Part shown: positions 8,324-15,464 of the stretch, piece after piece
Position numbering within the stretch: position 1 is the first letter of the stretch
Layout: every line of letters begins with the position of its first letter
NCBI RefSeq assembly: GCF_025567345.1
Contig: NZ_JAOQJS010000005.1
Coordinates: 186,001-250,000, forward strand
DNA length: 64,000 bases
Direction: 5' to 3'
Origin: Coprococcus ammoniilyticus
GTDB lineage: Bacteria > Bacillota > Clostridia > Lachnospirales > Lachnospiraceae
Notes under the pieces: model-generated
What the model saw: only the letters and a program-made list of their open reading frames with translations
What the model was told of the DNA's origin: nothing
Database searches by the model: none
Made by a program: the position numbers and the translations under genes

Positions 8324-9565
8324 TTATTTAATCTTCCACGTCTTTACGTATCCGACGGATTTCTTTTTCAGCTGTTTCTTTAAAGCTGTCTTTGCTTTCT
8401 TTGTGCCTTTCACAGTAATGGTTGCTTTCTTATTAATGCCCTTGAACGCACTCTTACGGATAGTCGTAAGATTTCCTGCTGTGACTGTGATCTTTTTCAG
8501 ATTCTTGCAACCGGCGAATGCTTCATTGCCTATCTTCGTTATACCCCTTCCGATCGTGATATTTGTCAGATTTTTGTTACCCTTGAATGCTTGGCTCGCA
8601 ACCGCTGTTACTTTATAGGTAACACCACCCACCTTTACAGTAGATGGTATGGTAAGTTTTTTCGCTTTCTTGTTTGTGATCTTCATAACAGCAACAGTTG
8701 GATTCTTCTTTGAAGATGAAGTTACCTTTACTTTAATCTTCTTAGAAGGAACTGTAAGAATTGTACCTTTCTTAGCAGGCTTTGGCATTAATTTAACTGG
8801 TATATTATTCTCCTTTGCATATTTATATGCTGCGGAATTTTTATTGCAAATAACTGTAGTATTTTGGTTAAAAACTGTCCACCAATATCCACTCTCATTC
8901 TCACCCTTTTTAAATACGTCAATTTCAATAACACTATCTGGTATAACAACCGATTTTAATTTCGGACAGCTAAAAAAAACTCCCTTACCGATACTTGTTA
9001 CACTATCCGGTACCGTTATGCTGGTTAAATTGCTGCACATAGCAAATGTTTTACTGGAGATTCTTGTTATCCCCTCCGGCAATACTACTTTTTTTAATTT
9101 ATCACATGAAAAAAAAGCCTCGCATCCTATACTTCTTACATTTTCAGGTATGGTGATACTCGTTAGATCAGTAGTTGCAAATCCATAGCTTCCTATACAC
9201 GTTAAGCTATTTGGTAACGTTATACTGGTCAGATTTAAGCAAAGATCAAATGCAAAATCTCCTATACTTGTTACTCCCTCCGGTATTGTTATGCTGGTTA
9301 AACTGCTACAATTCCAAAATGCAGAATCTCCTATACTTATTACCTCTGTCCCATTAATCTTATCCGGGATTACAACCTTTTTCTTATCACCTTTATACTT
9401 GGTAATAGTAATTCCATCCTTAGCTTCTTCATATGTAAAATCACCATATGTCTTTGACTCTTCCGCCTGTGCTGTCATACCGCCCCCGCCACACAGCAAC
9501 ACACATAAAATCAATCCCAAGCCCGCATAGATCAGGCTTCTTATCTTCTTTTGCATCATTTTCAT
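8324..9565 (-). CDS. Secreted BspA-like leucine-rich-repeat protein
   Basis: A 413-residue exported protein. Residues 1-34 form a signal peptide (KKIRSLIYAGLGLILCVLLC, then a TAQAEE cleavage region). Residues about 60-210 and 325-380 hold LRR_5/BspA repeats of the form LTSITIPEGVTSIG. A lysine- and threonine-rich stretch follows between and after them. No LPXTG anchor is present, so retention may be through the basic tail. Proteins of this kind act as adhesins or surface-exposed proteins in gut bacteria; the ligand is unknown. The ATG at 9565 has GGAGAG upstream. Its promoter has an A12 tract in the spacer (9714-9725), which could change expression by slippage. Confidence 0.85.
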   Translation of the reverse strand: MKMMQKKIRSLIYAGLGLILCVLLCGGGGMTAQAEESKTYGDFTYEEAKDGITITKYKGDKKKVVIPDKINGTEVISIGDSAFWNCSSLTSITIPEGVTSIGDFAFDLCLNLTSITLPNSLTCIGSYGFATTDLTSITIPENVRSIGCEAFFSCDKLKKVVLPEGITRISSKTFAMCSNLTSITVPDSVTSIGKGVFFSCPKLKSVVIPDSVIEIDVFKKGENESGYWWTVFNQNTTVICNKNSAAYKYAKENNIPVKLMPKPAKKGTILTVPSKKIKVKVTSSSKKNPTVAVMKITNKKAKKLTIPSTVKVGGVTYKVTAVASQAFKGNKNLTNITIGRGITKIGNEAFAGCKNLKKITVTAGNLTTIRKSAFKGINKKATITVKGTKKAKTALKKQLKKKSVGYVKTWKIK

Positions 9566-9708
9566 TCATCTCTCCTTTTCTCTTACGCTCCTTGTTTTTA
9601 TAAGTTACATTGCTTTTTCCCATTTTTAGAAACAGTGCTAGGTACAAATAAACACAATTTTATCTGTATCTGACACTTTTTGTTTGATGTCTCTAAAAAA
9701 GCATAAAC

Positions 9709-9735
9709 ATTATAAAAAAAAAAAATAACTGTCAA
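9709..9735 (-). promoter_or_regulatory. LRR-gene promoter with poly(T)12 spacer
   Basis: On the minus strand TTGACA (9730-9735) and TATAAT (9709-9714) flank a spacer of 15 bp that is mostly a run of T; on the plus strand the A run covers 9714-9725. The optimum is about 17 bp, so gain of one or two bases in the run would strengthen the promoter. Confidence 0.65.
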
Positions 9736-9773
9736 TAGTTCACAAAATATTTCTTAATTATTTAAATTTCGAC

Positions 9774-9860
9774 AAAAAAATCCAGATACAACATCTCTGC
9801 CATATCCGGACTTCTACTAAAATATACATGTTATCTGTTCTGCTTATGTCTTTATCCTAT
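9774..9860 (-). repeat. Left direct repeat with terminator, after the Rpn gene
   Basis: The stretch repeats 10950-11034, most closely over its first 55 nt (CCATATCCGGACTTCTACTA and neighbours). It contains a hairpin (TCCAGATA 9781-9788 paired with TATCCGGA 9803-9810) followed on the minus strand by T7, so it is the Rpn gene's intrinsic terminator. Confidence 0.8.
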
Positions 9861-10832
9861 AATTGCCTTAATTTCCGCTTTGCTCATATCGGTTACATCC
9901 ATGATCTGCTCTAAGGAATAGCCTTTCTTATGCATTTTCAGGATAATCTCCGATTTTCCTCGGGCTTCGCCTATTATTTCACCTTTGACTATGCCCGCGG
10001 CTTCGCCCCTTACATATCCCATCTCTTCTACGCCTTCACTCAGATTACACATGACTTTCACCTCGTCTCTGATACCGTGTCTGTCTACCGGTATGTCATA
10101 CTCCTGTTTCATCAGCTTCAATTTCTGTTCTGCCGTCATTGTCTGCGACAATAGCGTTCCAAGTAATCGATGCAGTTCATATTGTTCTTCCTTAGGCGGA
10201 ATCTCCTTTGCCAATCCGATCATTACGATGTTTAAAATATCCAGATTGCCTTTCCAGTCCTGTTCCTCCACCAGATCATCTTTCACCATATGGATATGAC
10301 TCAGACTGTTCCTCTCCATATTCATACAGATCCAGATCGAATATACCTGTTTGATCTCGTTATAGTCAGAACCGATAAATTCCCGCTCTTTCTGGGATGA
10401 CACCAGCCTTGCCGTATAGAAGATTGCCCGATTTAAGATATGATACTTTGTCGGTTCATTTTTCTGTGCTTCCAGATTGATGATCATTTTCGCCAGTCCA
10501 TCCCGCATCCGTACATAGAAGATAATATCAAAATATATCTTTCCCTCATCAATCTCTGAATTCTCAGTATTCAACCCGACAATCCGTTCACCGGTTCTGG
10601 CATCCACCGTTTCTTTGTTCGTTAGTCCCGGTTCAACCGGAACCTGGCTGATATATGGTTCACCTTCAATCAAAGAAGCGACCGTATCTGCATCCATACC
10701 TTTAAATTCATCGACTACCCTGATCAGTATATGCGCCAGTATGATCTTCTGTCCAAGCAGGCGCTTGGCGCTGGCATCATACTGTGCTTTCTGATCAGTA
10801 GCCTTGGAGGAATATACAATTTCGTTATCCAT
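9852..10832 (-). CDS. Rpn/PD-(D/E)XK nuclease family protein
   Basis: About 326 residues, matching the Rpn family of recombination-promoting nucleases (often labelled PD-(D/E)XK nuclease family transposase). The N-terminal part has a conserved YDASAKRLLGQKIILAHIL start. The core has DIIFYVRM...IINLEAQK, the D...E-x-Q/K arrangement of the PD-(D/E)XK fold. A C-terminal helix-turn-helix-like tail (SLEQIMDVTDMSKAEIKAII) follows a glycine-rich stretch. Start at 10832 (MDNEIVYSS) after GGAGATGGGAC. Rpn proteins cut DNA and have been linked to RecA-independent recombination and to phage defence. The gene is bracketed by direct repeats that each contain a terminator, suggesting recent arrival or duplication. 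Confidence 0.85.
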   Translation of the reverse strand: MDNEIVYSSKATDQKAQYDASAKRLLGQKIILAHILIRVVDEFKGMDADTVASLIEGEPYISQVPVEPGLTNKETVDARTGERIVGLNTENSEIDEGKIYFDIIFYVRMRDGLAKMIINLEAQKNEPTKYHILNRAIFYTARLVSSQKEREFIGSDYNEIKQVYSIWICMNMERNSLSHIHMVKDDLVEEQDWKGNLDILNIVMIGLAKEIPPKEEQYELHRLLGTLLSQTMTAEQKLKLMKQEYDIPVDRHGIRDEVKVMCNLSEGVEEMGYVRGEAAGIVKGEIIGEARGKSEIILKMHKKGYSLEQIMDVTDMSKAEIKAIIG

Positions 10833-10949
10833 GTCCCATCTCCTTTCCCGATAGAACAGAATAACATGCATATTTTAGCTTTGTATATTGCCTCCGTCTC
10901 TCCAAGTTTGATTGTAATGGATATCCGAACGGAAAACAAGTTTATCCAT

Positions 10950-11034
10950 AAAAAAATCCGGATACAGCATTTCTGCCATATCCGGACTTCTACTAAAATA
11001 TACACCTTATCTGTGCCGTCTGCGCTCTTATCTT
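10950..11034 (-). repeat. Right direct repeat with terminator, after the EamA gene
   Basis: This is the partner of 9774-9860. Its hairpin (TCCGGATA 10957-10964 with TATCCGGA 10979-10986, then T6 on the minus strand) is the terminator of the small EamA gene ending at 11042. Confidence 0.8.
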
Positions 11035-11041
11035 AATCTAT

Positions 11042-11455
11042 TTATAACACCATCATCAAAGTTCCCAGTCCGATCAGTACACAGCCAATGATCGACTTCA
11101 TCGTGAATTCTTCGTGCAGGAATACAAATGCAAGAATCAATGTAATAACGACACTTAATTTATCGATTGGTACTACCTTGGATGCATTTCCCATCTGAAG
11201 TGCTTTATAATAACACAACCACGATGCTCCGGTTGCAAGTCCTGATAAAATCAGGAACAACCAGCTTTTCTTCCCGATCGCGCCGATTCCGGACTGTGTA
11301 TGTGTCAGAAACACCATACCCCATGACATCACAAGCACAACTGCTGTTCGGATCGCTGTTGCAAGATTCGAATTTACTCCGTCAATACCTACCTTTGCAA
11401 GAATTGATGTCAATGCCGCAAATACAGACGACAACAATGCAAATACAAACCACAT
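11042..11455 (-). CDS. Single-domain EamA transporter
   Basis: A 137-residue protein with about five hydrophobic segments forming one EamA repeat (ALTSILAKVGIDGVNSNLAT near the N-terminus; IGCVLIGLGTLMMVL at the end). Full-length DMT proteins have two such repeats, so this one should dimerise, like other four- or five-helix family members. The chosen start (11455, MWFVFALL) follows GAAAGGATTTAT; the longer frame lacks a ribosome site. The substrate is unknown. It ends at a strong terminator (10950-10986) that also forms one of the repeats flanking the Rpn gene. Confidence 0.8.
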   Translation of the reverse strand: MWFVFALLSSVFAALTSILAKVGIDGVNSNLATAIRTAVVLVMSWGMVFLTHTQSGIGAIGKKSWLFLILSGLATGASWLCYYKALQMGNASKVVPIDKLSVVITLILAFVFLHEEFTMKSIIGCVLIGLGTLMMVL

Positions 11456-11517
11456 ATAAATCCTTCTTTCTTCTTTTATTATCTTCTTTTTCATGCAACT
11501 GTGCAATCTATGAAATC

Positions 11518-12852
11518 TTAACTTTTTCTCTTAACTGCCTGTCGGTAAATGAAAAGTGCGGCAACTGCTGTTATCAGTTCTGCTACCCAGAACGCATTCC
11601 AGACACCGACAACACCAAAGATACGACTGAGTACAAATGCAGCCGGAATGATGACAACCACATAGCGAAGCAGGGAGATCATCAATGATGGCGTACCCTT
11701 GCCAAGTCCCTCTAATGCACCGGATGAAGTCACGGATACCGAAGAAACAATAAATCCGGCACAGATGATCCGAAGTGCCGTCACGCCCTCCGTGATCGTT
11801 ACCTGATTATCCGAGAACATTCCGATCAATTTAGCCGGGAAGATCAGACAGATCACTGTTCCAAATACCATGATCAGACCAATGATCGTAAGTGTAATAT
11901 TATAAATGCTACGGACACGCTTATGCTCTCCCGCTCCGTAATTATAGCTAATTACCGGACGCATACCCTGGATCATGCCGTTTGCAGGAAGATATAAAAA
12001 TGTCTGCAATTTATAATAGATTCCAAGGATCACAACATAGATCTGTGAATAGGTGCTTAATATCGCATTCAGTGCAGTCGTAAGCAGGGACGGAAGTGCC
12101 ATATTAAGAATAGCCGGAATACCAATCGCATACAACTTCCCTGTCAGATAATCCTCCGTATGCAGATATCGTCTGCCGATCTTTACGGATATTGGACGGA
12201 ACACATAGACAAACAGATAGATCAACAGGGTAAACACCTGTCCAAGTCCGGTTGCAAGTGCAGCACCCCGGATTCCCATTTTCGGAAATGGTCCGATACC
12301 GAAGATCAATAGGGGATCTAATACAATGTTCATCAGGCATCCACCGCCAAGTCCGACCATTGTAACAACCATTCTTCCAACTGCCTGATAGATCTTCTCA
12401 AATGACAGATCAATGGAAATAATAACAGAAAATGCAAATACGATCATCGAATACTGAATTCCCATCTGAACAACTGTCTCATTCGATGTGAACATCCGCA
12501 GAAATCCCGGCATGATCCGAATACAGACTACTGTCATGATCACACCATGAACAACAGAAAGAAGAGTACCCTTTGACGCTGCTGCATTTGCCTTGTCCGG
12601 TTCCTTTGCGCCGAGATAGAACGCGATCACCGCATTGATTCCCACGCCAAAACCGATGGCTACCGCATTTACAAAATTCTGGATCGGAAAGACAAGCGAC
12701 AGAGCTGTCATCGCATCCTCGCTGATCTTCGCTACAAAAAAGCTGTCCACAATGTTGTACAGAGAATTGACCAACATCGATAATATCATCGGAAGTGCCA
12801 TTGACAAAAGCAGCGGCAGCACCGGTCGTTCTTTCATAAATTCTTCGTTCAT
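11518..12852 (-). CDS. MATE-family efflux transporter
   Basis: A 444-residue membrane protein with twelve predicted helices. The N-terminal half has LLSMALPMILSMLVNSLYNIVDSFFV and the second half repeats the pattern, as in the MATE drug/sodium or proton antiporters. It should export cationic drugs, dyes or host compounds. The start at 12852 (MNEEFMKERP) follows GGGAGAAATGT. The roughly 110-nt leader holds a terminator-like hairpin directly before the ribosome site and a nine-codon open frame before that, so expression may be set by attenuation. Confidence 0.88.
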   Translation of the reverse strand: MNEEFMKERPVLPLLLSMALPMILSMLVNSLYNIVDSFFVAKISEDAMTALSLVFPIQNFVNAVAIGFGVGINAVIAFYLGAKEPDKANAAASKGTLLSVVHGVIMTVVCIRIMPGFLRMFTSNETVVQMGIQYSMIVFAFSVIISIDLSFEKIYQAVGRMVVTMVGLGGGCLMNIVLDPLLIFGIGPFPKMGIRGAALATGLGQVFTLLIYLFVYVFRPISVKIGRRYLHTEDYLTGKLYAIGIPAILNMALPSLLTTALNAILSTYSQIYVVILGIYYKLQTFLYLPANGMIQGMRPVISYNYGAGEHKRVRSIYNITLTIIGLIMVFGTVICLIFPAKLIGMFSDNQVTITEGVTALRIICAGFIVSSVSVTSSGALEGLGKGTPSLMISLLRYVVVIIPAAFVLSRIFGVVGVWNAFWVAELITAVAALFIYRQAVKRKS

Positions 12853-12872
12853 ACATTTCTCCCTCTCTACAT

Positions 12873-12919
12873 AAAAACGCCACACAGTTATAAATGGTTT
12901 CACTTATAGCTGTGTGGCG
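12873..12919 (-). terminator. Terminator hairpin inside the MATE leader (attenuator candidate)
   Basis: A 15-bp stem with one mismatch (CGCCACACAGTTATA 12878-12892 with TATAGCTGTGTGGCG 12905-12919) is followed on the minus strand by T5. It stands between the promoter and the MATE start, where a terminator makes sense only if it can be bypassed or anti-terminated. Confidence 0.7.
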
Positions 12920-12929
12920 AAAAGATGAC

Positions 12930-12959
12930 TTATTTATTATCCGGAAAAATCCACTCCAT
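12930..12959 (-). CDS. Candidate leader peptide of the MATE gene
   Basis: Nine codons, MEWIFPDNK and a TAA stop, lie between the predicted transcription start and the attenuator hairpin; the stop is 10 nt before the stem. There is no clear ribosome site, and the start is only about 10 nt from the predicted RNA end, so translation is uncertain. Short leader frames before terminators are known for drug-induced resistance genes. Confidence 0.3.
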   Translation of the reverse strand: MEWIFPDNK

Positions 12960-12973
12960 TCGTTTTCGTGGGT

Positions 12974-13001
12974 ATTCTACCATATTTTTTCAGAATGTCA
13001 A
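12974..13001 (-). promoter_or_regulatory. Promoter of the MATE gene
   Basis: On the minus strand TTGACA (12996-13001) and TAGAAT (12974-12979) are 16 bp apart, just after the stop of the nitroreductase gene. Confidence 0.65.
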
Positions 13002-13008
13002 TAACTGC

Positions 13009-13536
13009 TTAGCGAATATAGTATACTCTGTTATCCTTTCTTGGAATAACATCAGGATACGCTCCATCCGTAAATCCAAGTGCGCAATGTCCGACACCGA
13101 TATAGTCGCCGGTAATTCCAAGGCCTTCAAGGATCTGCTTTCCTTCTTCGCTTTCGAATTCTTCTTTTGCACGGTGGATCCAGCAGCTTCCGATTCCAAG
13201 ATCATGTGCGGCAAGCATCAGATTTCCCATCGTCAGGCTTCCGTCATAGACAGCAGTCGGACAGGATGCATCTGCCAGTACGATCAATATAACAGGTGCT
13301 CCGTAAAATGGATCAAAGCCTTCCTCCCAGCCACCGATCATACGGTTCATCTCCATGATCTTATCCCGCATCTCTTTATTTGTTACCGCAATAATGATCG
13401 GAGACTGCAAGCCTCTGCCGTTTGCAGCAAATGTTCCTGCTTCAATGATCTGATCCAGAACATCCGCCGGAACCATATCCGGTTTGAATTTCCGGATGCT
13501 TCTTCTCGTCTTCATCTCATCCAAAACAACGCTCAT
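13009..13536 (-). CDS. Nitroreductase-family flavoprotein
   Basis: A protein of about 175 residues with the nitroreductase signature RRSIRKFKPD at the N-terminus, the FMN-contacting middle region (AANGRGLQSP), and GSCWIHRA followed by GVGHCALGF near the end. Such enzymes use FMN and NAD(P)H to reduce nitro compounds, quinones or similar acceptors in the cytoplasm. Start at 13536 after AAGGAGGATTTTAAG. It precedes the MATE gene in the same direction, but that gene has its own promoter. The substrate cannot be inferred. Confidence 0.85.
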   Translation of the reverse strand: MSVVLDEMKTRRSIRKFKPDMVPADVLDQIIEAGTFAANGRGLQSPIIIAVTNKEMRDKIMEMNRMIGGWEEGFDPFYGAPVILIVLADASCPTAVYDGSLTMGNLMLAAHDLGIGSCWIHRAKEEFESEEGKQILEGLGITGDYIGVGHCALGFTDGAYPDVIPRKDNRVYYIR

Positions 13537-13575
13537 CTTAAAATCCTCCTTATTACAAGTACTGGCACAATTCAT

Positions 13576-13728
13576 AAGATGGTGTCAAGCATGTTGCCTT
13601 TACCAATCAGGGAACGCTTCCGCTCGTTTCGTCCTGCAACGGTACTAAGATGCCGCCTTTGCGCCATCAAGTACCGGCGGACTCAAATGCCCCTGTATTG
13701 GTAAATCAACATGCTTATACACCATCTA
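13576..13728 (-). repeat. Long intergenic hairpin, second type (copy E5)
   Basis: Outer arms (AGATGGTGT...AAGCATGTTG and CAACATGCTT...ACACCATCT, then CCAAT/ATTGG) enclose a loop with three helices. On the plus strand the loop has an AACG...CGTT hairpin, then CGGTACTAA-GATG...CATC-AAGTACCGG. It shares the CGGTACTAA block and the arrangement of helices with the element at 256-423. It lies between ddh and the nitroreductase gene. Confidence 0.6.
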
Positions 13729-13741
13729 ATAAATTATGCAA

Positions 13742-14722
13742 TTACAACAAGCTCTTGCGGAGTTCTGCTCCGTCTTTTGCGCTCAGGTACGCCGGTGCTA
13801 TATCGAACACGGTCTTACATCCGCTCTGTCCTTCTTTGTACAGACGGTATGCTGCTCTTGCATAAGCCACGATGACACAGGATGTGAATTCCGGGTTGGA
13901 ATCCAGCTTCAGGCTGTATTCGATCACATGATTATTTTCCAGATTCCAGCCGGTCTTACCGGAACGGATCACAAATCCACCATGAGGAATTCCACTGTGG
14001 TTTGCCTTTAATTCTTCTTCACTGATAAAGTGAACCGTCGTATCATAATCGGCAAAATAGTTTGGCATGTTCTTGATCGTTTCTTCAACTTTTACAGGAT
14101 CGGCACCGTCCTCTAATACAACAAAGCACTCTCTTGTGTGCTTTTGTCTGGTTGTAAGTTCTGGATTCTCACCATTTCTGACTGCTTCCAGTGCTGCTTC
14201 TACAGGGATCGTATACTGCTTGCCATCCTTAACACCCTCTACACGACGGATCGCATCGGAATGTCCCTGGCTGACACCTTTTCCCCAGAATGTATAATCA
14301 CGGCCTTCCGGTAAGATCGCATTTGCATACATACGGTTTAAAGAGAACATACCCGGATCCCAGCCTACTGAGATGATGCCGACATGACCATTCTTCTTTG
14401 CGGCAGCATCTACATTTGCAAAATGCTCCGGAATTCTTGCATGTGTATCGAAGCTGTCTATAACATTGAACATCTCTGCATACTTTGGTGTCTGCTCCGG
14501 CAGATCGGTAGCACTGCCGCCGCAGAGGATCATGACATCGATCTTATCCTTCCACTGCTCCACATCATTTACAGAACAAACAGTTGCTCCCTCTGTTAAT
14601 ATCGATACTGTCTCCGGTGCACGTCTGGTAAATACCGCTGCTAGCTCCATATCCGGATTCTGCTTGATCGCACACTCAACACCCCGTCCAAGATTTCCAT
14701 ATCCTAAAATACCTATTTTCAT
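13742..14722 (-). CDS. ddh: meso-Diaminopimelate dehydrogenase
   Basis: A 326-residue NADP-dependent enzyme that interconverts L-tetrahydrodipicolinate and meso-diaminopimelate in one step, feeding lysine and peptidoglycan synthesis. The Rossmann motif GILGYGNLGRGVE is at the N-terminus. The family's substrate region appears as SVGWDPGMFSLNRMY and FWGKGVSQGHSDAIRR, and SGIPHGGFVIRSG lies near the C-terminus. Length and motifs match the Ddh family throughout. It stands alone: an intergenic hairpin follows, and the acetyltransferase upstream in the same direction has its own terminator. Confidence 0.93.
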   Translation of the reverse strand: MKIGILGYGNLGRGVECAIKQNPDMELAAVFTRRAPETVSILTEGATVCSVNDVEQWKDKIDVMILCGGSATDLPEQTPKYAEMFNVIDSFDTHARIPEHFANVDAAAKKNGHVGIISVGWDPGMFSLNRMYANAILPEGRDYTFWGKGVSQGHSDAIRRVEGVKDGKQYTIPVEAALEAVRNGENPELTTRQKHTRECFVVLEDGADPVKVEETIKNMPNYFADYDTTVHFISEEELKANHSGIPHGGFVIRSGKTGWNLENNHVIEYSLKLDSNPEFTSCVIVAYARAAYRLYKEGQSGCKTVFDIAPAYLSAKDGAELRKSLL

Positions 14723-14769
14723 GTTTCATACTCCTTTGCAAAATTACTTTTCTTTCAGTTTAATGATTC

Positions 14770-14804
14770 AAAAAGAGCCTGTCAACTTTTTCATTGACAG
14801 ACTC
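14770..14804 (-). terminator. Terminator after maa, end of the maltodextrin operon
   Basis: GAGCCTGTCAA (14775-14785) pairs with TTGACAGACTC (14794-14804) with one mismatch, and a T5 run follows on the minus strand. Confidence 0.85.
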
Positions 14805-14831
14805 CCATTTCATTTTCTCAACAATATAATT

Positions 14832-15428
14832 CTACTTTAAACGGTCTTCCTCCGTGATCTCGCGAATGACTCTGCATGGATTTCCGGCAGCCAATACTCC
14901 CGATGGGATATCTCTCGTAACCACGCTACCGGCTCCGATCACAGAACCGCTGCCGATCGTTACACCGCCACATACTGTTACATTTCCTGCCAGCCAACAG
15001 TTATCTCCGATCGTGATCGGCTTCGCATATTCCCGGTCTGTATACACGCCGTCTTCCCTCTTATAAATGTTACGCTCCTGAAAACGAAACGGATGCATCG
15101 GTGTCAGCAGAGAAACATTCGGTCCCATAAATACATTGCAGCCGATCTTAACAGGTGCACAGTCCAGACAGGTAAAATTAAAGTTCGCATAACTGTTCTC
15201 GCCTATCTCGGTAAAGCAGCCGTAATCGAACTGAACCGGTCCCTGAAGATATACATTCTTACCCTTATTCGGAATCAGCTCTGCCAGGATCTTCTCGCGT
15301 TTCTCATCCGTCTCAAAGCAGTCATTATACTCTTTACTCAACCGATGCGCATTCTGTCTTAATCGTATTAATTCATCATCAGATGGATCATAAACGGATC
15401 CTGCTATCATTTTTTCTCTTTCTGTCAT
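14832..15428 (-). CDS. maa: Sugar O-acetyltransferase (maltose/galactoside acetyltransferase)
   Basis: A 198-residue left-handed beta-helix enzyme. The N-terminal helical cap starts with TEREKMIAGSVYDPSDDEL, and hexapeptide repeats follow (IGDNCWLAGNVTVCGGVTIGSGSVIGAGSVV). The catalytic histidine is in LLTPMHPF. Members transfer acetyl from acetyl-CoA to maltose, glucose or galactosides, probably to detoxify accumulated sugars. It is the last gene of the maltodextrin transport cluster and ends at a strong terminator. The exact sugar is inferred from context. Confidence 0.88.
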   Translation of the reverse strand: MTEREKMIAGSVYDPSDDELIRLRQNAHRLSKEYNDCFETDEKREKILAELIPNKGKNVYLQGPVQFDYGCFTEIGENSYANFNFTCLDCAPVKIGCNVFMGPNVSLLTPMHPFRFQERNIYKREDGVYTDREYAKPITIGDNCWLAGNVTVCGGVTIGSGSVIGAGSVVTRDIPSGVLAAGNPCRVIREITEEDRLK

Positions 15429-15464
15429 CTTAATATGCCTCCGTATAAAAACATCGGAAACTTC

